From positions 63,505,416 to 63,569,415 of the forward strand of contig OX328102.1 in assembly GCA_946811185.2 (NCBI GenBank): a DNA stretch of 64,000 bases. The letters are read 5' to 3'. Position numbers and translations under genes: made by a program. The notes under the pieces are model-generated. The model did no database searches. It worked only from the letters and a program-made list of their open reading frames with translations, and was not told the origin of the DNA. Shown piece after piece: positions 20,866 to 31,343 of this stretch. The stretch is from Hippopus hippopus (lineage: Eukaryota; Mollusca; Bivalvia; Cardiida; Cardiidae). Position 1 is the stretch's first letter. Each line of letters opens with the position of its first letter.

Positions 20866-20966
20866 GTCTCAAAAAAAAAAAAAACACCTTTATGTTTCAA
20901 AAAAAAAAAAATACCTTTATCAATCAATCAATCAATCAATCAGTCGGTCAGTCGGTCGGTCGGTCA
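20866..20966. repeat. Poly(A) runs and (CAAT)n/(CGGT)n microsatellite
   Basis: Two A13-14 runs each followed by (C)ACCTTTAT, then CAAT repeats merging into CGGT repeats. Confidence 0.85.
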
Positions 20967-21745
20967 ATGAGAGAGAATTATTTTTCACATTAAGTCTTTG
21001 TACCATTCAACCTCTGAAGTAATATTGGCCGATTCGAGATTCGAACTGTATAATTCCAGGACCAATGTCCATAAAACCGCATTTATAACTAAACTCACAT
21101 AGCAAAGCGCCGCTTTGATAATTAAACTCCAACAGCAGAGCATGAAATTGCTGACTGAATACTCATCAAAATACGACTGATAAACTTTAGTCGTAGTAAG
21201 ATTTTTTTTTTTTTTTTTCATTTCTTCGTCTTAGATTTACTTCTATAATTCAAATGTTCTAACTTTTTTTCTTAATCTTTTATCATTATTATTATTATTA
21301 TTATTATTTCAACCTTTTCTATCTATTTGGAGCAGTAATAAAACCAACAAAATTCGAGAATGAATCTAAGTTGAGCATTAACCAAAGTAGAGCATATATA
21401 TTTCAAATTTTCTAACTCTTCTTCTTAAATTAGATTCTTTATTTATTTTTTTATTCATTGTTCTAACTACTTGACATAGAAATAAAAGTAATAAAGTTTT
21501 TGCATGAATCTAAGTTGAGTATGAGCATAAGCCTTAGTTGAACATGAAACTAAAGTCAGCACGAACGAAAGTTTCATGAACATGGGTCCTGGACCGCTAA
21601 CGACTTATATAATAGTTTCACAAGAGAAAGAAAAATAAAAACATCAAAGGGGATTGAGTTAGCGTTTCTTTAATCGATCGATACTCATACATCAAATACT
21701 GTCAACACCTTGATTCTAAGGGCGAATATAATTGACCCATACTCT
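20967..21745. other. Gene-free stretch
   Basis: Contains T-rich runs, (ATT)n at 21284-21308, and a ~170-bp imperfect duplication (TTCTAACT...AATAAAA...AATCTAAGTTGAGCAT near 21258-21380 and 21408-21525). Nothing coding. Confidence 0.5.
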
Positions 21746-21749
21746 GACA

Positions 21750-22000
21750 AAAGGGCGTTTAATGCATTTCTGTAATGCGTTATACCAAGCAAGTTATCCC
21801 ATAATTAACGAATCTATAAAAAATTTTTTTGTCTTACAGCCGACTGAATCCTGAGGTAGGATGGTCCTTTGATATATAGAAAATTGACCAATAGCAAAAA
21901 GTTTCGACCCAGGTCAGCCTGCGCGGACTGCCCAGGCTGACCAGGGTCGATACTTTTTTGCAGATGCATTAAACCCCCTTTTCACAGAGCATGGGTCATT
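21750..22000 (-). mobile_element. P2, nearly full length
   Basis: GACCCAGGTCAGCCTGCGCG/GACTGCCCAGGCTGACCAGG core at ~21907-21950 and AACCCCCTTTTCACAGAGCATG end. Confidence 0.75.
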
Positions 22001-22091
22001 TATTGATTGAGATCAAGACCTGTCAGAAAAGAATGGCGGATTGGACGTGGCCCGATTAGTTCTTAAGGCAACCATAGCTATTGTAGTCGCT

Positions 22092-22168
22092 TTTGCGGAC
22101 AGTGTAGATCAAGATCAGACCGCACAGAATGTGCAGTCTGATCCTTAATCTACATTGTCCGATTTTTT
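22092..22168. repeat. P3 palindrome, well preserved
   Basis: GGACAGTGTAGATCAAGATC...GTGCAGTCTGATCCTTAATC...TTGTCCG. Confidence 0.75.
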
Positions 22169-22279
22169 TAAACGAGATATTGTGATGAAAAATGAAATTG
22201 TAGATTTGTGGTAATTTTCAGTCATTTTTTCCTTCCTTAATAAATTCGTCAATTTCCGGTACTTGACGCTTTTTAAAAG

Positions 22280-22666
22280 GGGTTAACTCTTTACCAGACG
22301 AAAAAATTTTAGACTCGTCCAAATTGAAAGTATTTGCTGACGACAAATTAAACGTGGATCAAATGATGTGACCTGTCTTTGACCAATTAAAAACCATCGT
22401 GGAAAAGGAGAAAATGCGGAATACCAGCGCTGGTTAGCAGCATTTTCTCTTTTGCCAACAATATTTTCAAATGTCTTTTTCAACATTTTTTTCAGAACAC
22501 TGCAAACATTTCCATACGACAACTTAAAATTCGTACAAGTGAGCTTAAGTTCTATGGTAAAATAGAAAACATTTTGGGAAAAGGAGAAAATACTGGTTAG
22601 CAGCATGTTTTCATAAGCCTTCTCAGTCCGGATCGTTAAAATTTGGGATCGTGTGGTAAAGTGTCT
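22280..22666 (+). repeat. Two fused P1 copies
   Basis: A full left arm and hairpin (22283-22470) are followed by a second degenerate left arm, a second hairpin half (22568-22605) and one right arm to GTGGTAAAGTGTCTAA. Confidence 0.65.
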
Positions 22667-23270
22667 AAGATCTAAGCCCAGGTAAGTCGACTTTTTTTTT
22701 TTCGTAATTCTCCAGAAATAGGCCTGGTTCCGCACTTGTTTATTTTACCATATACCGCAAACATAACAAAAACATTTTATTGATTGGACATTTTATATTG
22801 CAGAGTCTTTGTTGAAGAGGTTGTCGATCAAGTGACGTCATCACCTTATTATTGCGAACTACGGGATACCTTTGTTCTTATCGATGTATTCAGGCCGATA
22901 GAACTTATCAAACATGGACGCTTTTTACAGAGGTTTTTCTTTTCGAAATGATAATATGAAAACATTTTCATACTCAGAAACTTTTGGGGCCATTTTTCCT
23001 TTTTGATGTTTTTCCTTTTTGTTTTTCATTTTTTTTCTCCCTTTTTTTTTTACGAATAATGCACAGCTATCCATAAGAACAACAAATAAATGAGTTGCAG
23101 TTTTTGAGTCAGTAGATCTAAGTATTTATAAGTCGTGACATGCACTTGTGTATTTTGACACAATTCGCCCTCTGTGAACTTATTTGTAGATCTATAAAAG
23201 TTATGGACGGCAAATTTTATCAAAAAGATGCCTGCAAGTATAAGGGAAAGATATGCATGCATCAAGGGCT
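22667..23270. other. Gene-free stretch
   Basis: Contains T-rich tracts at 22691-22702 and 22990-23052. No supported coding sequence. Confidence 0.45.
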
Positions 23271-23274
23271 GTAT

Positions 23275-23375
23275 CATTCGGCAAACCTCGGGTGATCCGT
23301 CGGTCAAATAATGTACTTTACGTACGGAATCGACCGAGTTGTGACGAGTGAGGTGTATTCACCAACCGTTCTATA
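23275..23375. repeat. Dispersed repeat shared with 18990-19430
   Basis: TCGGGTGATCCGT, ACGGAATCGACCGAGTTGTGACGAG, TTCACCAACCGTTC. 23376-23650 is otherwise unassigned. Confidence 0.5.
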
Positions 23376-23652
23376 GCAAAATAATATTTAATCTTTATTC
23401 AAAGACTAATCATCGGCTTTGTTTAGGCGTTACATGTCGGCCAAACAAATGTAAAAAGTTTGGAATAAAGAATAAGAACAATCTGTAGAACGGTTGTTGA
23501 TCTCGCGGATCCGGAACATCTCGGCAAATAACGGGCATTTTTGGCAAACCTAACATATATGGCGAAATGAACTTGAACCGGTTATTTTGGTCAATGAAAG
23601 CTTATAATGTTGACAAAAACAATGCTTTATAGATGATACTACTTGAAATTGA

Positions 23653-23882
23653 GCGTTAAATCTTTACCAGACGACAAAAATTTAGGCTTGCACAAATTGG
23701 GTACTTTTGCAGACGGCAAATAGAATTAGACTCAAATGACTGGATTTTTTGTGCAAGATTTGAAAAATTTCCGGACCAGGAGAAAAATGTGGTTACCAGC
23801 ATTTTCCCCTTTTCCCACAATATTTTCAAATGCCTCTATCCTTTGGGTCGTTAAAACACTGGATATTTTGTGAAAAGTTAAA
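23653..23882 (+). repeat. P1, full length
   Basis: GTTAAATCTTTACCAGACGA to TTTTGTGAAAAGTTAA. Confidence 0.75.
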
Positions 23883-24117
23883 TGTTTACCAAACGACAAA
23901 AAAAAAAAATAAATAAATAAAACTTGTCCAAACTCAAAGCATTTGCAGACAAATTGAATGCCACTAAAACAATGAAACTGGTTACAAGGAATGGAAAAAA
24001 CGTTGTGGGAAAAGGAGAAAATGCTGGTTACCAGCGTTTTCTCCTTTTCCCACAATGTTATCAAAATGCTTCTTTCTCAAGGTCGTTAAAACTCGGGATT
24101 ATGTTTTAAAGGGTTAA
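23880..24117 (+). repeat. P1, full length, abutting the previous copy
   Basis: It shares the TTAA junction at ~23878-23881 with its neighbour. The hairpin at 24003-24055 is intact, and an A-rich/AAAT tract interrupts the left arm. Confidence 0.8.
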
Positions 24118-24290
24118 TCAACTTTTGGTGTTACGTGAATACGTTTTCACTCGAATGACGTTTACTTAACAAAATGTGAAGTTATTTTGCATGCTTGTCA
24201 AGGCACTGTTCAGTGGCCTCACAGTACTTAATGTCATATAAAGGTGAAGCCGGTACAACACTTTTATAGATTAAAGGCCAAAGGTGACTT

Positions 24291-24545
24291 GAGCTATGCT
24301 CCGTGAAAAGAGGGTTTGTTGCATCTGCAAAAAGTATCGGCCTGTGTCAGCCTGCGCAGTCCGACCTGAAGCGAATTTTTTTGCTTTTTGAAGCTTTTTT
24401 CTGTGTGTCTAAGGACGTTCTACCTCAGGATCCAGCCGCTTGTAAGACAAAAATGGATTTTATAGATCTATAACTATGTAAGTACTTGCTTCGTATAATG
24501 CATCGTGCAGATGCATTAAACCGCCTTTAACAAGAGCATGGCTTA
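24291..24545 (+). mobile_element. P2, full length with half core
   Basis: CTATGCTCCGTGAAAAGAGG ... CAGCCTGCGCAGTCCGACCTG ... AGAGCATGGCTTATTC. One palindromic arm of the core is missing. Confidence 0.7.
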
Positions 24546-24945
24546 TTCAAATGCTGCTGTTGTCACAAGGTATTTTAAAGTGATTTATTTTCCAAATTCG
24601 AAGATTAATCATCTGATACGCTGAGAAAGATGTTTACAATATTCGCCAGCCGAAGCCATGTCTTATTTCTGCCGTCTAAGTCTTGCGATCTAATTGGTTG
24701 AGACACATTCTTTTTCTCCTCCTTTATCATCATCATCATCATTATCATTATGACATTCTTTTCCTTCTTCTTCTTCTTCTTCTTAAACCAACATTATCAT
24801 CATCACAATCATCATCATCGTTATCTTTCTTTCTTTCTTTCTTTCTCCCAGTGCGCCCAGTAAGTCTCGAACTCGGCTCGTAATACCTCTGAGCCACGCA
24901 GGACCCTTTAAGCAAAGAAATATGAATCTTCTGAAGTCAGCGATT
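24546..24945. repeat. Microsatellite block and possible tRNA-like fragment
   Basis: (CAT)n at 24727-24745, (TTC)n at 24761-24784, (CTTT)n at 24823-24846. GTCTCGAACTCGG...CTCTGAGCCACGC (24862-24899) resembles a reversed tRNA-like SINE head, but the rest is missing. Confidence 0.6.
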
Positions 24946-24969
24946 ATTTGTCGTGTTGTCTTACAAAGT

Positions 24970-25050
24970 CGAACAGTTTCGATCCAACTCGGATCAGATT
25001 TGACGTGCTGTGCAGTCTGATCGTGATCTACACTGTCAACAAAAGTGACT
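24970..25050. repeat. P3, diverged
   Basis: GATCCAACTCGGATCAG...GTGCAGTCTGATCGTGATCTACACTGTC. Confidence 0.6.
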
Positions 25051-25159
25051 CAACCCTTCACCTGCTACTTAACTTAGATAAAACTTTCAAGCCGATGGTA
25101 AAAAAAAACAAATGTTGCTATGTTGTTCAAAGGTATGGGAGTGGGAAAATGTCTACTTA

Positions 25160-25235
25160 TCGGACAGCGTTGATCCAAGATCAGACTGCACGTTCAGTGC
25201 AGTCTGATCTTGATCTACACTATACGCAAAAGGTC
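25160..25235. repeat. P3 palindrome, well preserved
   Basis: CGGACAGCGTTGATCCAAGA...GTGCAGTCTGATCTTGATCTACAC. Confidence 0.75.
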
Positions 25236-25439
25236 CGTGAGTAGCGCTTTGCAGCCTAGGGATTAAGCAGTATTTGGCGCTAAAACGGATTATTTGTATT
25301 GTTTTCATTTCAAATAAATGACCAACGAAATATTGATCTTTCTTGATCAATACAGTTTTGCGCTCGTACCCAGTACACTTTGTGACGCTCGAGTAATAAC
25401 TGCTACTTTTTTGCTATTGTCAATATTTTACTATTTATT

Positions 25440-25659
25440 AGTAGACAGTATTGTAGACTGGTCAATTTTGAAAGCAATACTTAAAGACGACAAAATAAAC
25501 GTAGCTAATGTGATTCGATTTATCTTTGAAAGGTAAGAAAACATCGTGGGAAAAGGAAAAAATGCTGGTTACCAGCATTTTCTCCGTTTCCCACAATGTT
25601 TTCAAAAGCTTACTATCTCTGGGTCATTTAAACTCGAGATTGAGTAGTAAAGGGTTGAA
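25440..25659 (+). repeat. P1, full length
   Basis: The left terminus is altered (GTAGACAGTATTGTAGACTG). Hairpin at 25546-25600. Ends AGTAAAGGGTTGAAC. Confidence 0.75.
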
Positions 25660-25667
25660 CATGCTTG

Positions 25668-26240
25668 TGTGGTGTTAAATGCCGTTTATAACATTATTTC
25701 AGTTATATCGCAGCGGCCAGTGCACCTATCCATGCTTTCAATTAACAATACTTTGCACAATATTCTTCCCAAACCACTGGCGGCTTTCCCACATAACTGT
25801 CGTCGAAACAATGATCAGCAGTGAGAGATGAATAAATCCTGTGGCAATGACAATCATCAATTCTCGGAGACCCCGGCCAAGTAGTTAAGTGGTTAGCGTA
25901 TCTGACTCCTGGCATGGTGGTTGTGGCTTCGATACCCGGTTGACGCAAACTTTCTTTCCGGCGATTTTTCGCCTCACAGGTCTGATGCATGTGAGAAAAA
26001 TAGCCAGTGACTTGGAAAGAAAGTTATGTCAGTACTGGTGTGATAAAGCCAGGAAACACATACGTAGGTGCACTGACCGCCGTGGCATGACCGAAGCTCT
26101 TAACATGGCGTTAAACTCCAATACAAACAAACAAACAAAATACTTGGAGAGAAATTGGCTGAGCCGGGGATTCGAACCAACAAACCCTCTGGTTTCAAGT
26201 CTAATACCGCTTGTGTCAACTTCGAACTTGGCCAGTGCTA
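25668..26240 (-). mobile_element. SINE-A interrupted by a SINE-B
   Basis: The minus-strand 3' part lies at 25668-25869 and the tRNA-like head at 26141-26240 (GGGGATTCGAACCAAC is the B-box complement). The two parts join correctly when 25870-26140 is removed. Confidence 0.8.
25870..26140 (+). mobile_element. SINE-B nested in SINE-A
   Basis: Head AGTAGTTAAGTGGTTAGCG, B box GCTTCGATACC, tail CAAACAAACAAA. Probable diverged target duplication TTCTCGGAGA/TACTTGGAGA. Confidence 0.85.
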
Positions 26241-26337
26241 AATTTCTTGATTAATGACAATAATATTTATCATCGACCAGGATCTGTGGTCAATTTTGGC
26301 TTTGAAATGGACACAGTCATATTAAAGAATTTATTGC

Positions 26338-26525
26338 GAAGATGGCAATCTGTTACTGTACGGTAGGTCCAAGTGTAAGTTGATGGTAGAACAATGAATC
26401 TAAAAACTAGGTAAAAAGTTGTCATGTCGCCCCACCTTCTGTTTACTTTTTACCTGATTTTGAAATTAATTTTTCTCCCTGCCACTAACATTTGGACCGA
26501 CCGTACAGTAACAGATTGTCATATT
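26338..26525. repeat. Hairpin element with 30-bp arms
   Basis: GGCAATCTGTTACTGTACGG and TCCAA at left mirror TTGGACCGA and CCGTACAGTAACAGATTGTC at right, enclosing ~120 bp. It belongs to none of the P1-P5 families. Confidence 0.7.
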
Positions 26526-26574
26526 CACAGTAAATCCTTTTCTCTTAAATAATTTGATTTAACTTTAAATGCAG

Positions 26575-26773
26575 TTTACTTGGCCTTGGCGGGCACATTA
26601 CATTGGCTCCACAATGGCATTCTGCGGAACTTTGACCAATGAAATGACACGTTACAAATCACTTGCACTTCCGTTTTCTTTCCAACTTCAAGGTTTTAGA
26701 AAAAGTGGTCTGCTGCAAAAAACCAAAGTACTGAAAGTACTAACAGAAGGCGACGGAAGAAATTTACTAGCAG
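26575..26773 (+). CDS. Possible upstream exon (phase 0 in, phase 1 out)
   Basis: A 66-codon open stretch bounded by AAATGCAG| and |GTAGGT. Its phase-1 end fits the phase-1 start of the exon at 38492, which would imply an 11.7-kb intron. The peptide starts FTWPWRAHYIGS and contains AFCGTLTNE, faintly like the start of a chymotrypsin-type protease (WPWQ...FCGGTL), but no AAHC follows. No start codon with a signal peptide is visible. It may be an exon of the large gene, part of another gene, or chance. Confidence 0.35.
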
Positions 26774-27604
26774 GTAGGTTTTAAAAGTGGACCATCTCAT
26801 TCATACATTCATCTGACGGTTGACAACATTTTTTCTCAGAAACTGATAGCATTAATTCTTGACTATTTTCCATAAAATCGTGTATCTATGCGTTTTGTTG
26901 GCGGTTTGAGGTGCAATGACAATGGTTTGGGTTGTTGTTCGAGTGGTCTTACGTGTTTCTCTCATTTATTCATCCGCAATTCAGGGTTTATAAACTAGGT
27001 CATGTCAAAGCTGCGAAACGAGGCCAATTTCATATCTAGAGCTAATTCTATGAAATTTGACTCAGAAGTTCGTCGTTTGTGTAAGTGGCCTGCACAGTTT
27101 TTCAATCCGTATGTTGTTTTCACATATCAAATGGCACAGACGCGTCTGTTCATTGATCTATGAGGATCTATTTTTTTCTTGAAACAGGATTTCAGTGTGA
27201 CGGTTGACATAAGATGGTGAGACCTAAGAGTGGAAATGAGTATATCTACTGTTTACTTTGTCAATTTAGTGGAAAAAAATGTTTTAAAAAAAGGCGAAAT
27301 CGCTCATAACGAGCACAATGTTGTCTACGAAAAGAAGGCCGCAAGCGAAAAATGTTTCTTCCAGAGATAAAGGGTTAGATCTAATTTCTCTCTGTCAATC
27401 GAGATTAAAGAGGAAAGCATCGAAGTCCAATTCAGAAATGTCAGTCTAATGTAATAAATAGATCGTTGACTTCCGACCAACTATAAGCCTATATCGTTAC
27501 AGCTTTTAGCACCAGGTCATAATTTTTCAAATAGGACACTCTTTCACCACCCTTCTCTCTTTGTCGTTTATCTAGAGAAATAGTGCAATGGGCTTCTTCT
27601 AATT
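26774..27604. other. Gene-free stretch
   Basis: A very degenerate P1-like remnant is possible at 27265-27376 (AATGTTTTAAAAAAAGG...GATAAAGGGTTAG). Otherwise nothing. Confidence 0.4.
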
Positions 27605-27815
27605 TTTTTTTTTTTGGCGTAGCTGAATATGCTGGCTTTTGTCCTCCTTTTTTTTTGGTACTGATAACAAATGAATAAATAGAAATTTGTGATTGGTCGA
27701 ATGTGTAGACCTGTTTATTCTGAGGATCCCTGTGGTAGAAAATGTGAACATGTTTATTCTAAGGGCCCCTGTCTGTTTGCTGGCAAATTTACGCCGTCTA
27801 TCTTTTTTTTTTTTT
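27605..27815. repeat. Dispersed repeat D, copy 2, with internal 42-bp duplication
   Basis: Same order as 20135-20295, but the block GTAGA(C/A)...TGTTTATTCT(G/A)AGG(A/G)(T/C)CCCTGT is present twice (27700-27735 and 27736-27775). Confidence 0.7.
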
Positions 27816-28034
27816 TTAAAGATATACCTTGTTTTACTTGAACAGTTTGTTTATTTCATAGAGAGGAGCGTTTTGATATAAAATATACTAAAATTTGAAT
27901 TCAACTTTGCAACCTTTAGCACCAGGAAAGATTTGGCTTCACTCTTGCTCCAACAACGGACAGGCGGACGATTTTTTGTGAGGTCTGACAGCGAGTTTCA
28001 TTCTAACCGATAATTATTTTGACCATTGTTTCAA

Positions 28035-28200
28035 AGCGAGTCTTATTCTTCAGAATCTTCGAACTTTGAAAGTAACACAACGCCCGATTGGCTAAACCGA
28101 ATGGTTTAGCCAATCAGGCGTTGTGTTACTTTCAAAGTTTGAAGATTCTGAAGAATAAGACAAAGAACGTTCTGAAGAATGGTTGGTGAATATAGACTCT
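28035..28200. repeat. P5, near-perfect long palindrome
   Basis: The arms TTATTCTTCAGAATCTTCGA and ACTTTGAAAGTAACACAACG are mirrored around the core CTAAACCGAATGGTTTAG for ~65 bp each side. This is the best-preserved P5. Confidence 0.85.
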
Positions 28201-28257
28201 AATAGTGTAAAACTTGCATTCCACGATGTAACCAGATTTTGGCAGAGTCCATTCTTA

Positions 28258-28515
28258 CTGAACCCTATCCCACACGACAAGTTTTTAGTCGTCCAAATTT
28301 GAAAAATCTCCAGACGACAATTTCAAAAGTGGTACAAACATATTCAGCTACGATAGGATAGAAAACATTGTGGGAAAAGGACAAACTGTTCTGTTCCCAC
28401 TATGTTGTCTCACCTTTCAAAGACAAACCGTATCATTTAAACCAAATTTAATTTGTCGTCTGCAACCGCTTTCAATTTAGACAAAGTCCAAACTTTTTTT
28501 ATCGTCTAGTAAAGC
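28258..28515. repeat. P1 'double-left' form
   Basis: A + strand left arm (28270-28355), a reduced core, then a reversed left arm (28415-28510). The right arm is absent. Confidence 0.7.
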
Positions 28516-28886
28516 ATCACAACACCTGTCCCAGAATTCTCTGCTTCTGCGGAAAATCCAAAATCGATCGTATCTCGTAACGATCGGGACGCCAATATCG
28601 CTTGCGCCCCAAAACACCCGTGGTTACAAACAACGATAACTTTGACAGGGTTTTCATTGCGGTTATTAGAAAATATTCTTGGGAAATAATTTATGGTTGT
28701 TTTTTGAAACTTTATACGTTTGCTGATAATTAACTGGTCTATTTTTTGGTTTTGTTGGTCGTTTCCAGTTTTATTTACACGTACCTTGGAATGGAGATAT
28801 CTGTTTACCATGATTTCAAAGTTTTTGTGATTCTGTTACAATGTTTTGTGTTAAGTACAGGTAAGATATTTTCGTTTGTTTTTACA
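28516..28886. other. Gene-free stretch
   Basis: A 101-codon minus-strand frame overlaps this region but lacks codon or domain support. Confidence 0.4.
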
Positions 28887-29118
28887 GTCAACCTTTTACC
28901 AAATCATTTCGTCCTTTAATGATAGGAAACTTTTGAAATATTGTGGGAAAAGGAGAAAATGCTGGTAACTAGATCTACATGTAGCACTTCTCCATTCCCA
29001 GAATTTCAACCATTTTGGAGACATATCCTATCAATTATAACAAGTTAAATATTTCGTCTGCGATTGATTTAAATTTGGACTAGATCTAGTCTATAACTTT
29101 GTTGTCCGGTGAAGTCTT
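28887..29118 (-). repeat. P1 of a divergent subfamily
   Basis: The left arm reads CCTATCAATTATAACAAGTTA instead of the usual CATCATTTGAGCCACATTTA. The second hairpin arm is replaced by an AGATCTACATGTAG palindrome. Confidence 0.65.
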
Positions 29119-29330
29119 AATTCTGTAACAGACTATCCCGACTGTGAACGACCCTATTAGGAGGAAGCTGACTTTTGAAATATTGTGGGAAAAGGAGAAA
29201 TGCTGGTAACCAGCATTTTCTTCCTTTCCCGCAATGGTTTCTACTCTTTTATAGACGAATCCTATCAATTAAAACATATCTAATATTTCACCTGCAAATC
29301 TTTTCAATTTGGACTAGTCTGAACGACCCC
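29119..29330 (-). repeat. P1, same divergent subfamily, tandem
   Basis: Shares CCTATCAATTAAAACATATC with its left neighbour, so the pair probably arose by tandem duplication. Hairpin at 29182-29235. Confidence 0.7.
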
Positions 29331-29462
29331 GAGAAAAACAGCTTTTGAAAATATTGTGAGAAGATGCTGTTAATCGGTATTTTTCTCATTTTACCACAAT
29401 GCTTTCAAAGGACTTTTTTCTCAGGGTCGTTGAAAAGCGAGATTTTTGGTAAAAGGTTTACC
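29325..29462. repeat. P1 'double-right' form
   Basis: CGACCCCGAGAAAAACAGC at left and CTCAGGGTCGTTGAAAAGCG at right. No left-arm sequence. Confidence 0.6.
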
Positions 29463-29472
29463 AAAAACATTT

Positions 29473-29740
29473 TAGCCATGCTCTGTGAAAAGGGGGCTTA
29501 ATGCATCTGCGAAGAGTATCGACCCAGGTCAGCCTGCGCAGTCCGCGCAGGCTGACCTGGGCCGAAACTTTTTGCTATTAGTAAATTTTCTGTATGTACA
29601 AGGGCCAGTCTACCTCTTGATTAAGCCAGTTGTTAAAAAAGAAGCGGATACTACGGATCCATAAGACTATGATGGCATGCTTGGTTTCATGGATCACGGA
29701 GATGCACTAAGACCTCTTTTGCCAGAGCATAGCTCATTTA
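29473..29740 (+). mobile_element. P2, full length, complete core
   Basis: GCCATGCTCTGTGAAAAGGG to GCCAGAGCATAGCTC. The ends are themselves inverted repeats. Confidence 0.8.
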
Positions 29741-29817
29741 GATTTCTAAGTATATTCCAACTTCTACAATATTCAATAGAGAACTTTATGAATAATGTTT
29801 TCTTCTGCGAAATATTA

Positions 29818-30058
29818 TTGAGCCAAGCTTTGTGAAAAGGGGGCTAAATGCATCTGCAAAAAGTATCGACCCAGATCTGGGTCGAAACTTTTTGCTTTCG
29901 GTTAATTTTCTGCGTGTCAAAGGACCATTCTACCTCATGATTCAGTCGGTAGGTACACAAAATGAATTTTGGAAATCAAAAACTATGTCACGGATAACTT
30001 GCTTGTTATCATACACTACGGTGATGCATTAAGCCCTCTTTTGCCAGAGCGTGGCTCT
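29818..30058 (+). mobile_element. P2 lacking its core palindrome
   Basis: GACCCAGATCTGGGTCG replaces the GC-rich core. The arms are otherwise normal. Confidence 0.75.
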
Positions 30059-30727
30059 TTTGTATTGTACCTTTGGTGCCCTCCAAATGAGCCATTGTCC
30101 ACCTATATGGTTATATAAGGTTGTATTTATTCAATTTATAGTTTTGTTCTTTGACTTAACCACAAATTTCCTCGCCAATTACATGCACAAATCAATGTGG
30201 AACAAACAGAAAAAAAAACAGAATCAATGAAACAAACAACAACAAAATAGAAAACGCACTGGAGAAAAGAATAAGAAAAAAGTCGATAATAATAATGATA
30301 ATGATGATGATAATAATAATAATAATAATAATGAGGATTATGATGATGATGATGATGATGATGATGATAAATGGACAAACAAATACATGAAAAATTTATC
30401 TATATATTGACCCATAACGTTACAATTTAACAGATGCCTTTTTAGAAACAATTTAACGTTAATTCTTTCAATGCCAAAAATGAATTTGGCCTTTTCGATT
30501 TCTGAAATACTTGGCACCAGTGCAAGTGAAGACACGTTTGGATCATGGTTAAATTTGAAGAAGCGAATGATGTAGATCGACAGCAAAAAGTCCTGAATTC
30601 GCCTGGAGCATTGAAAAGATACTAGTAGATTTTTTTTCGCGGGTGAATAAAGAAATTCGACCATAATTTTATGTCCCGTTTTTCAAGGTTTTTTGTTAGC
30701 TTCCGAGCATTATAAAGCAATGTGAAA

Positions 30728-30762
<35 letters not shown>

Positions 30763-31060
30763 AAATACCTTAAAAAGTACAGTCACTCAAAAACCAGTAG
30801 ATAGAAACATGCGTTTTAATATATTTATTTTCACAGAGCAACACTACGAGGTTACGTATCTTTTAAAGGTACTCTATATTCACCATACTGTTCAGATGAT
30901 ATAACTTTTAAACTTTCGGTTTCTGCAAGATAAAGGATTTTTCGTATGGAAAATAATTAAAAGACAATACAAATGAAAGGAAAATGCCATTTCGTACAAC
31001 ATCTAATGGTTGCTTATCATTTCAGTTCAAAACTCTTTCGCCACTATATATCAAATTTAT
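30059..31060. repeat. Gene-free stretch with microsatellites
   Basis: (AAT/GAT)n at 30287-30368 and (AAAT)n at 30724-30764. Poly-His frames over the former are artefacts. Confidence 0.75.
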
Positions 31061-31063
31061 GCC

Positions 31064-31343
31064 TATGAACCATGCTTTGTAAAAAAGAGAGCTTAATGCA
31101 TTTGCAAAAAGTATCGACCAAGGTCAGCCTGCGCAGTCCGCGCAGGCTGACCTGGTTCCAATTTTTTTGCTACAGGTCAATTTTTTAATATGTCCAGGGA
31201 CCATTCTACCTGAAGATTCAGTCGTTTGTTAGACAAAATGGAGTTAAAGGATACACAGCTATGTGATGACTTGCTTGGTATAGTCAGTAATTGATTACGG
31301 AGATGCATTAAAACTTCTTTTGCCAAACACGGCTCCTTTATAA
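31064..31343 (+). mobile_element. P2, full length
   Basis: CCATGCTTTGTAAAAAAGAG ... CAGCCTGCGCAGTCCGCGCA ... GCCAAACACGGCTCC. Confidence 0.8.

Noticed and set aside
22283..22735. 150-residue minus-strand protein
   Set aside because: Composed almost entirely of two fused P1 copies.
30136..30378. His/Tyr-rich and Ser-rich frames
   Set aside because: Encoded by the (GAT/AAT)n microsatellite.
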